Source: Halichondria panicea (taxonomy: Eukaryota > Porifera > Demospongiae > Suberitida > Halichondriidae). Taken from it: a DNA stretch of 64,000 nt. The notes beneath the pieces were generated by a model. It ran no database searches, was not told the DNA's origin, and worked only from the letters and a program-made list of their open reading frames with translations. The position numbers and the translations under genes are program-made. The DNA is taken from assembly GCF_963675165.1 (NCBI RefSeq), contig NC_087381.1, positions 2,356,001 through 2,420,000 of the forward strand. The letters are read 5' to 3'. Shown in pieces: positions 24,301 to 33,800 of this stretch. Positions within the stretch are counted from its first letter, which is position 1, and each line of letters opens with the position of its first letter.

Positions 24301-26449
24301 TTAATCATAGTTACTATATACATGCATGGTTTACTTTCAGGATTGTTCGACTAACAAGTCCCAACCTCAATTATCTGATAATCATCGGATGTCTGTTCAT
24401 CTATATCTCAGTGTACTGGTATTTTATTCCATCAACAAACCCAAATGTAGTACTTACGGCTTGTTGTGCAAGTTGTATTTACGAGCATAATAATCTGCAT
24501 GTACATATGTCACATTTTCAGTTTCAAGTTGGACTTCTGGGAAGTGGCTATTTTCTTGTCATGGGCACCATTGTTGCCAAACTCTGGAGAATCTACTACA
24601 TTTTCAGGTATGCTTCGATAGCAAGTATGCATGCACATGCATACGTATACATGCATATAATTATGTATACTTAAAGGCATTTATAGTTGCATCCGAATGA
24701 ATTGACTTTTCCATGTATGCATAATTATAGGAATCCAGAGTGCACCAGGAAGAGAGCTATTACAGACTGTCAACTCCTTATTTTCATTCTCTTGATGGTT
24801 GCTCTAGAGATAACCATGTTTCTCGTGTATGTGGGTGTGGAGACAGCTGCTCCAGGATACGAGCTGGATATAGTGACTAACCAGGACCAGCCAAGAGGGC
24901 TTGTTGGGGTATGGAAGATTTTGCGTGAACAGACTGTATAATGTGATGCAAATTATATTATATTGTGTGAACGTCTAGAGGGCCATAATTAATTTGCTAC
25001 CATACGTATAACTACTGTCATTTCCTATACCAATTGAAGATATATATAGAGCTATATATACTGGTGAAATTTATTGCAGGAACAAAAAATCAACACAAAA
25101 TATGAATACTACATTTGCAGACGAGTTCCCAACTTACGAACAATTACTATCAGCATCATATTTGGAATAATCGCTATTCTTCTGTGTTGTGCTCTGTTTA
25201 TGGCCGTCAAGACAAGAAAGGTCCAAATAAAAGGTCTAAATGATGCTAAGTACATCGCAGCAATTGTGTATATTTCAAGCTTCCAGTTCTTAATCCATTA
25301 TAATTGTAACTTTCACACTGGGAAATAAAGTCGACACTTTCCCTGCTGTTTTAACTATGTTCGTCTTATTGGGAACAATGGCACTCCAAGGACTGCTATT
25401 CATTCCTAAGGTAAAGCGTTTGTGTGCAATATATATATAAGATGAAGGTTTATAGTTTGGTCAGTTATATAATTATTATGTTATAGTTGTGACACATGCA
25501 CGAGTGCCACATGGGATATATTGGCTCAGTAGTGACTTAGGCCCGAGGGCCCGCAGGCCTCGAGGGAAAAGGCACTACTACGCCAATATATCCAATGTGC
25601 GCACGAGTGAGCTGTGTAACAACTGATTTGTTGCATTCCTTGTGCATTCCTTTCCGTGTACACATCACTCCTTTTATAGGACAACTAGTTTCAACTACTT
25701 GTGGTGGCTGTGGAATTGCACCAGACACGTGAAAAACAGTGTTATACTATAAAAGGGACCGTTTCAGGTTACTGGGTGGAGGGTTACTGGGTGGAGGGTG
25801 GGCTTTAGGTAACTTCAGCCATACTATGTCAGTATCTAGATAGTGGCACAGTTCATGGCAGATATTGGCACAGTGTTTCCTTTGATCTGCCCACTCAAAA
25901 TGCAACAAAGCTATATGTATGCATGTACAATTGACAAAATTCACATTCAATTACACTAATGATTCAAGCTAGTCTTGACATAACTTAATCACACGAAAAC
26001 CTATAGGCGTGGTTACCGGTAGGCCTTGACCAAAACAAAATTTTTAGCAAAATAGGGACTTGAAAGCAATGAGCAATTTGCTAGGCCTTCAAATTTAGCA
26101 AAATAAGCCTTTTAGATGCAGCCACAATACCATATGCTACGTACTTTATCTTGCACCCTAGCATTGTCCTAAGCGCATGCAAAAAGTCTCCATAGCATTT
26201 TTTTTAACCTGCATATAATTATACAGGCTGTCAGCTATAGTGTTACAACTGTGATGATATTTTCTGTAGATGTTGATTTTGTACCGAGATCCGGAGGGTA
26301 ACCACATCTTCAGCGTTAACGACCCCCTTGGCAAAGTAGCTCCACTCTCAACCATCTTTGTGAATGACATTGGGAGATCAGACTGCAAAGCATGCCAAGA
26401 GTTGAAGGCCAGAGTGAAGAAGCTGGAACAAACTATTGTTGAGGTTTAA
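21397..26449 (+). CDS. GABABR-A: GABA-B-like class C receptor with a frameshift
   Basis: Class C GPCR: signal peptide (MLSSSLFSLLCVTLTLICGG), Venus-flytrap ligand domain, seven membrane spans, and a short coiled coil. Exons: 21397-21664, 21789-21964, 22166-22327, 22576-22692, 22748-22813, 22913-23101, 23235-23343, 23391-23479, 23903-24071, 24124-24268, 24341-24467, 24522-24607, 24731-24908, 25080-25410, 26270-26449. TSPNLNYLIIIGC in TM2 matches the GABA-B family. Exon 14 is 331 nt against 330 in GABABR-C; one extra base near 25297-25303 shifts frame and gives a stop at about 25326. The intron after 24467 has a GC donor. The terminal exon of GABABR-C is missing, so the message would end just after the coiled coil. 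Either a decaying gene or a base error. Confidence 0.8.
25487..25915. repeat. ~430-bp repeat with inner inverted repeats, in the last GABABR-A intron
   Basis: GGATATATTGGCTCAGTAGT and its near-complement face each other around a GC-rich GGCCCGAGGGCC core (25487-25626), followed by a non-palindromic tail. A second copy is at 40692-41226 in RTK2. It is absent from GABABR-C, so it was inserted after that duplication. Confidence 0.7.
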
Positions 26450-26756
26450 TTTGTTAAGTGTACTCCGATGCATATCACTGTAAAAATAATGTGTGGTTTT
26501 CACCCAAGTGTGTGACTATTGTGAGACAAATAATTATATCAGGCAAAAAACTAACATTCGCCAAAATAGTCATGCACGCACTTTGTGTGAAAACCAGTAT
26601 TATACAGCTAGTATATAAGAAAAAAGTGGGTACCCCATCATGCAATTAGAACACTTATACGCACTCACTATCTCTCTCTTGTCGAAAGAGCGTTTTTCAC
26701 GCCCACTCTTAGGACTTCGAAATAATTTTTTATCTCTCACCTATATTGAACTACAG

Positions 26757-27040
26757 TAGACTCTCGTTAATCCGGTCACCCTTGGGACCATGCAGCTTGG
26801 CCGGAATAGCGAGGTGGCTGCAGCTCAGGAAATAGCCGCGGCTTAAAAACGACCTTACCTCGAATCTAATGACTACTTTTGCGGTTCTTGTCTCGAGGAT
26901 AATGTAGGATAATGAATCATTTCTGTTCTCTATTTAAGTTTAATCCAATTTTTTTGCTAAACCACACCCAAAACGTCGTATCCCGCCGTAATAATAATAC
27001 GTATAAAATTACATTGAAAACCTTGTTTGGGACAGCCAGC
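26757..27040 (+). mobile_element. Pogo/Tc1-like non-autonomous element
   Basis: It begins with ACAGTAGACTCTCGTTAATC and is related to the reverse complement of 63552-63966 and to 14235-14480. The right end was lost or is overwritten by the next element. It lies where the terminal exon of GABABR-A would be expected. Confidence 0.65.
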
Positions 27041-27082
27041 ACTCAGAGGAGGGAGGACACGATTAACCTTAGCTCTAATTAG

Positions 27083-27732
27083 CTAATTATCGCGACCTTT
27101 TAATTACATTCTTTGAACGATTCATCTTTTCTTTCTTTGTAACCTCTACATATTGGGACACACAGAACAGTACTGTAGTATGAGTGACAGGCAATTCTTG
27201 CAGGCACAGAGCAAACCATACAAATAAAGGGGTGCTAGAAGCTGAGACTGTTAGTGTCATTGATGTTCTTCATGTTGGAGACACTCTGAACTAAACAATT
27301 CCATGTTGCAGCTTTATCACAGAGACAGGAGTTCCTGGGGCGCTTCTCACAGGGATCTTGGAGACAGGAGTGCCTGGGGTGCTCCTCATAGGGATCCTGT
27401 CTCCAGGATCAAGAGTGCTTCTCACAGAGACAAGATCAGAGTGCCTGGGATGCTTCTCACAGGGATCTTAGAGATAGGAGTACTTGAGGTGCTTCTTATA
27501 GGGGTCCTATTACCTTCAGGTCCTGACAACTTGGCCATAGGGGTACCTCCAGTAGGAGAAAAGGCTTACTTTGCTCTAGTTGGGCGGAGTCCAACCAACG
27601 CTGCATGAGCGAAGCGTTGGTTGGACTCCGCCCAACTAACTTTGCTCTAGCTCTTGTGTCCAATATGTAGAGGTTATAAAGAAGAAAAAGATGAATCGTT
27701 CAAAGAATGTAATTAAAAGGTCGCGATAATTA
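27083..27732. mobile_element. 650-bp transposon-like element with ~80-bp terminal inverted repeats
   Basis: The left arm (TAATTATCGCGACCTTTTAA onward) is matched in reverse at about 27655-27732. The interior holds about five degenerate repeats of roughly 60 bp containing CTTCTCACAGGGATCTT (27316-27520) and a 62-bp hairpin at 27577-27638. It is inserted at the edge of the duplicated BI-1 3' flank. Confidence 0.75.
27577..27638. repeat. Perfect 62-bp hairpin
   Basis: The arms TAGTTGGGCGGAGTCCAACC and its complement surround a loop of about ten bases (27602-27612). It lies inside the 27083-27732 element and is probably a nested foldback. Confidence 0.8.
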
Positions 27733-27840
27733 CGGTTAATACACTAAACAATCAAAGACAGTAATGTTTGTATAATTATAATTATGCTAACAATTATAAT
27801 ACGCTCGTCAGTTTTAATAACGTCTCTTGCTTATGATTGT

Positions 27841-28326
27841 TCACTTGTTGCTTCTCTTCTTCTCCTGCAGAGGTGAAGCAAACACATCATTAGAGCACAG
27901 TACTGGACAACACAAACTGTATTATTTAATGTGTACAATTGACATTCCACTAGTACATGTGGTCTCTTATGATCAGATATATATACCCTCCTGTAGCAGA
28001 CTTTCAAAGTGACGCAATGACTATGAGCGTTGATAATTATACAAAAAATGTACATAGGAGAGTTATATACCTTATGAAAATGTAGACCGTGTATACATAC
28101 CAGTACGTACATGTAGTATATATTATGTACTGTATACATACAGTATAGGTCGTACCTTGGAGGCCAGAATAATGAGCAGACGACGGAATATGTTAACAAA
28201 GTCGAGGAAGAGGTCTAGCGAGTGCCAGATGTAGTCGTTGTCTCCACGCTCGCACTTCTCCACAATCAGCTGGGTGTCAAACAGTATGAAGCCATAGAAC
28301 AGGAACAGGCCTCCGTACAGCTCAAT
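27841..28326 (-). pseudogene. Inverted partial copy of the Bax-inhibitor-1 gene (last two exons)
   Basis: Exons at 28326-28156 (171 nt) and 27864-27841 are open and splice-ready, and correspond to 54579-54749 and 55047-55070. They encode a late membrane segment containing [17 protein letters not shown] and the Lys-rich end EKKRSNK. Homology to 54.5-55.2 kb stops at about 28412, so upstream exons are missing. Two residues differ from the longer copy: FLFYGF for FLFCGF and IFRRLL for IFCRLL. The second is nearer the family consensus. It looks like debris of an inverted segmental duplication. Confidence 0.8.
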
Positions 28327-28414
28327 CTGCATGGGATTGTAGTGAAAATAGTGATTATGCCTAAAAAAATTATGTATGTTACAAGCACACTAAAGAACAA
28401 AAGAGCTTATCTCT

Positions 28415-30339
28415 TTCCTTGGCAATCTGTTGTAGAAATTACAACAACGGTAACGAATCGTTATGATGAATTAGATGAAGTTGTATGTGAGCTCCTCCCT
28501 GACAAACAAACTGTAGTCTAGGTAACGGCCTTATCAGTCAAGTAGGCTAAAAATCTGTGTCCTTTGATGTAAGCTTTGATGTCTCTTTGTGCATATGTAG
28601 TTAAAAAAAAAAAGAAAGAAAAAGAAACCTTTGACTAGCTAGGAAGAGTAGCAGTAGTAGTAGGAAGAGTAGCAGTAGTAGTAGTAGCAGTGCAAGCAGG
28701 ACTAGACTAGATTAAAAAGTTGGTGGAAGGAATAACTGACCGTTTGGACGTCACCTGGCTGCCAGACTTTCATCTGGACTCTTCCCCCTGAGTAGCTGGC
28801 CTTTCTCTAAGCCACAAAACTGAGCAAGAAGCTGAAGAAGCAGCTAGACAGAGACATGTACCTAGCCTTGAGAATTGGGAGGCGTGGCTCAACTAATCTA
28901 GTTAGCCCAGCCCAGAGGAATTGTTACCGTGGGTACTGAACAACCGTAGAAGTACTGCTACCCCTGGCTTTACTGAATTAACTAGCTGTGTCTGCTGTCT
29001 AGTTGGACCAGATTTAGCTAGATAATGGGGTAGAGAATAGTTGAGCGGTGCTGTGTGTAGCTTGAACTGTACTGGCTGGCAAGAATCTAGTAAGCACCCT
29101 ATGCACTGATAACTCGTCAGATGGAGGGTATGTTCTAGGGATCTGGACAGCTGTACATCCAAAGGAGCCAGGAAGTGCCAATCATCTTCTCCCAGTCTCT
29201 GACACGCTAAACAAAACGAGCTAGAACTGGGAGTCCCAGCTAGAATTGCTAGCCGGATCTAGACTAATAGAATGACATGGAGGCGTGGTGAGGCCGGATC
29301 CACACTAATTGATCGACCTAAAGACGCTCCTGTTCCAGATTTTCACGAATGGCAAGGAAAGGGATATAGGGCCCACACAAAAATATCTGACCTTAACAAG
29401 CTTGACAAAGCTTTATACCTCTTCCCTTGTTGTTCAGTCTTCAGACTAATGTTTTCTAAGCTTCAGAGAAGACAGAAGCTTCAGCTAAGAGCCATTCCAA
29501 ATAATGATAAAACGGGAACTGACTTCTAGTACGATAGTACACGAATATAAATGTCACAAAAGTGACCGAGAATATACTAATAGCCAGTTAGATCCCATGC
29601 ACTTGTGTGTGTTTAGCAGGGAATTATGAGCCATAATCTCATAGTTTCCCAGGGAATTATAAGCTTGAGGGTATAAAGTACAAGTATAATTTTTGAATGT
29701 ACAGAAATGATAATAAAGCTGTAGCTGCATGATAATTAGCTATGGCTGTTCAGTTTTTTCACTACCAGTTTCTATAGCGTTTGCTGGGTTGATGGTAGGG
29801 TTCACCAGTATCTTTTCTTGTCTCTACGAGGAACACTAAGAGCCAATGATTTTAACAGTTCTGGGTCCATTGTCACAAGCATGATGAAAGCATGTCTTCA
29901 ACTTGTAGCATTTGTCAACTTTGTCCTCCTGTTTCTATCCTGCAGCCATGTTTCAAATTGCAGTAGACTCCTGTGTCTTTTTAGGAACGATAGTGCACTG
30001 TAGCATTGCTACAAGCTGTTCCTTGCTAGCTAGCCGTACATATCAGAACAGTTTACTGAGAAGCTTGAGCTGGGATGGGGCTTGAGTGCAGAGAAAGAGG
30101 AGGCTGGGCTCATTTGTTGCAGAGCGCTTCCTGCACAAGGTGGAGTCACTAGTTTGTCCATTCCAATGTTGAAGCAAGGCCAATGCAAAGGTTTTTTTAG
30201 CAGAAATCATCTAGACTAGCTTGTCAGAACAGGACATTTTCAAAAATAAAACTGTTGCTAAGGCTTGCTGCTTTTATAGATACACTTCTTGCCTGAGGCA
30301 GCCAATGAAAAGTGGGATCTAAATCAGTTAGCACATGTG
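28415..30339. other. Intergenic DNA with dispersed repeats
   Basis: No gene was recognised. A poly-purine run and an (AGT)n-like microsatellite lie at 28595-28700. The repeat shared with 1341-1625 lies at 28978-29235. Short open stretches at 29272-29529 and 29818-30003 have no recognisable domains or splice context. Confidence 0.45.
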
Positions 30340-30415
30340 CATTCGGTATCTATGGTTATAGTGTCCCTCATCCCTCGGGCAAAGCCCTCGTGATATGGGA
30401 CACTATAACACATAG
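30340..30415. repeat. 76-bp inverted repeat
   Basis: GGTATCTATGGTTATAGTGT and its near-complement flank a short GC-rich loop with CCTCGGGCAAAGCCCTCG. No gene context. Confidence 0.65.
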
Positions 30416-30434
30416 ATACCTCATGCCCATGTAC

Positions 30435-30644
30435 TACCGTATAGCTGATAATTTTCGTGGGGCAAAATATTCGTGGTTTTCGTGGTTGGAGGTATGACCA
30501 CGAATATTTTACCCACGAATGAAGCGACCTTGCCTACCTTTACCTTCAATCCAAGCAGCAACCACGAAAATATTATCCACGAAATGTCTCAATATTGCTG
30601 AACCACGAATATTTTGTCCCCCGAAAATTACCCGCTATACAGTA
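30435..30644. mobile_element. 210-bp MITE rich in 'CACGAATATTTT' units
   Basis: The ends TACCGTATAGC and GCTATACAGTA are inverted and flanked by TA. Inside are several CCACGAATATTTT units in both directions. A related but diverged element may be at 56160-56260. Non-coding. Confidence 0.65.
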
Positions 30645-30723
30645 TCTATAACAAATTGGCTAATTGGTTGACGCATGCGCAGACAACTAGTTGTTCGCCT
30701 AACCGTTATAAAAGCGAAAACTC

Positions 30724-30741
30724 GGCCTGGGATCGAGGCTA
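30724..30741. mobile_element. Lone end of the TAGCCTCGAT-type family
   Basis: GGCCTGGGATCGAGGCTA matches the right terminus of the Mutator-like elements, and GCGCAGACAACTAG-type sequence precedes it at about 30677. The left end could not be found. Confidence 0.5.
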
Positions 30742-30895
30742 AATTATAGCTTTATTAAGGAGCATGCAGTCTGGCCTCGAGACTAACTGTACTAAAGAGA
30801 AATACCGGATGCAACAGGAACAGGTATTAAACATGTGAGACTCTGCATGCACAGTCATAATTTGCGACTGAATATTGTATGAGGCATTGCCAATA

Positions 30896-33800
30896 ATGAG
30901 TTGTTTACTGTGGAAGTCAGTCATTGTCCTGAGCCTGGTTTGGGCTGTTGGAGGTGAGTTCTCTATTATCTACAGGTATATAATTATAGCAAATACTACC
31001 TATATATTATGGGGTGCCGTTTGTGTCAAAATATTGAAATAAAAACACAAGGTTTTGGTGGTATTTAGTACACAACTGAGGGTATTTAGCAAACAACTGA
31101 GGGTATTTAGTAAATGTCTGTGGGTATTTACTAAACAACTGAGGGTATTTAGCAAAGGACTGAGGGCATTCAGTGAATGACTGAGAGTACTTTAGCAAAT
31201 GGCTGAGGGGATTTAGCAAATAACTGAGGGTATTCTCTTCAGCAAGTGAAGGTCAACACTAGGCGTTTGTCTACTCCACTTAACAGAGTGTGGATTCATC
31301 TGGGCACAGTAGAGCTCTATAGTTCTATAGCTACAGAATTCTAGAAGAAGTCGTGCACACTGCATGTGCATGCGCACAACCTTGTGCCCTGCACACCTCC
31401 CTAATACCAGGAGCAGATTACAGATTAGTCAGTTATTTACTAAATACTCTCTGTCATTTGCTAAATACCCTCAGACATTTACTAAATACCCTCAGTTGTT
31501 TAGTAAACATCCTCAGACATTTACTAAATACCTCCAGTCCTTTGCTAAATACCCTCAGTTGTTTAGTAAACACCCTCAGTCCTTTGCTAAATACCCTCAG
31601 TTGTTTACTAAATACCCTCAGTCCTTTGCTAAATACCCTCAGTTGTTTACTAATTACCCCCAGTCCTTAATTTGCTAAATACCCTCAGTTGCATGTTTAG
31701 TAAAATACCCTCAGTCCTTTGCTAAATTCCCTCAGTCCTTTGCTAAATACCCTCAGACATTTACTAATATACCCTCAGTCGTTTAGTAAATACCCTCAGA
31801 CATTTACTAAATACCCTCAGTTGTTTGCTAAATACCCTCAGTTGTTTACCAAATACCCTCAAATGTTTAGTAAATACCACCAAAACCTTGTGTTTTTGTC
31901 ATCAATATTTTGACACAAACGGCACCCCATAATATATATATACAAAACTGTCATCATGAGGTTTTACTATAAGCCATTTTGCAATTAATAATTATTATTA
32001 TAGCTATACTCTATCTGCAACACAAGCTATATTTTTATATATGTAAAGTGCTATATATAGCTGTCGCTATAATTATATCGCAAATAGTTGTTAAGCCTTA
32101 AAGTTTATATAATAGTACTCTTCATTCGATGGTGTGTATGGAATACTATTTCTGCTAAGAAACTTCCTGCTCACTTGGGCTTCCCCGCATTTCAAGGCGT
32201 TCCTATACACACGCCCTGGCCTGAAATGCACTAGCTCATACTGCAAAAAAAGCGAGTTATTATATTCAGCCATTAAAGAGCTAATATATAGTTTTGGAGC
32301 AGCACGTCGTCTCCTACGGATGCTCAGGAGTTTCCATGATCCAAGTGGTGTACATCTGACATCCCTTGCTGTAGTTGCAAGCTCTTTCGCCATGGTGACA
32401 AAAGTGTATATAATTATGACTATACCCCCGCTTAGCCATCTTGCTAGAGAGAAGTTTCTGTGATTCTGCCGTCGCTTTGGAGCCTTAGTGTCTCATGCAC
32501 AGTATAAATATAGAAGCAGGGGCGGATCTAGCAGGTAGCAGAGGGTGCTCAAGCACCCCCCTGACCTTGGACAAATAATTATCAGTCTTTGTGTCTCACT
32601 CATTGCATGGTTGATGGAAGTCACTCAGACTCGGTATACTAGCTAGCTGAGTAGCTGTAAACCTATCTATTGCAGTATACTGTCTTGTAAAAGCTATGAT
32701 AAAAGTAAAAGACTGCTCCTTACCTTTCTTGCTCAACACCTACCTACCACTTTTTCTAGATCCGCCACTGAGAAGGAGGTATTACGGCTCTTGGATTGCA
32801 GATATAGATTATGCCGGCATGGCATATAAATGAATCTTGGAGCTTTGCTAACTGCTTATTCAGCTCATACATTGTAAGCTTTTGAAAAGGCTGTATAGGG
32901 ACAATTGCAAGCTACAGCTAGGTTTTCACAATTGTGCAAATAATGCTCAATAATTTCCTGCTAATTCTGGATGTACGAATCAAACCGTTTAAAACATAGG
33001 TGAACCAGATTAATTAATGCTACCATAAGGGTGGGAAGGGAATTAAGGGAAACTTTGCAGCTGAGAACTGACTACCGTAGAAACTGGATTAGCGCTTAAC
33101 TCGACTATAAGCGTATCTTTATTTTAAGCGCATGCTCAACTGCAGTTTTTTGTACTCGAATTGATGCGGGATATTAGTGGAATTGATTCAACTATTTATC
33201 TATGAGCTAACTAGCTTGTATACAGTGCATGGTAGCTATATAGCTGGTGATATATCCATCTGGAAAGACTCTTCTCTGGGCATGCATGCTGTTACCTTGC
33301 CGATCTGATCATGCTGAGAGAATGTGAGACAAAGACGAGGTCCTTTTGTTCCAGTTCCTGGTCAGTTTTTTTTTGACACTTTACTGTCATAAACCCCTCT
33401 ACACTGTTACAGTACATTAACTAATACATAACTGCATTTAAATGCATGCCTTTAAATGCTTATGACCTGTCTATATGCATGCATGCAGTAGGATAGATCT
33501 ACTTACTGACTTATAGGCTGCCTGTTTATGCTCGACACTTTCCTTAATTATTTTATCAATCAAATTTCCCTGCAGTCATTATATATTATTCCTCACACTA
33601 TTCCTCATGATTATAATTATTATATAGGACATGTAAAAAAAAGTGTACAGGAAATATTGCACTATACGTATCCTGATCAATGGTACAAGAAATTTAGATT
33701 TTCTTCCTGTGAAATGAGTATAATATAGATGGAGTGCATTATATAGGTTCACGTAAACACTATATTATGGTCTCAATGGTGCTAATTGCTGTGTATACAT

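Noticed and set aside
27303..27608. Repetitive open frame with Gly-Asp-Arg-Ser units
   Set aside because: It lies inside a terminal-inverted-repeat element, is a translated tandem repeat, and has no start or splice context.
29272..30003. Two open stretches of 61-85 residues in the gap before RTK2
   Set aside because: No domain, no matching exons and no conservation elsewhere in the window.
31430..31890. Possible CRISPR-like or telomere-like repeat array
   Set aside because: Units are head to tail without unique spacers, the context is an animal intron, and the unit is not a TTAGGG repeat.
31353..31913. Long open frames with Leu-Asn-Thr-Leu or Phe-Thr-Lys-Tyr repeats
   Set aside because: They are translations of the minisatellite arms in several frames at once, with no conserved start, splice sites or domain.
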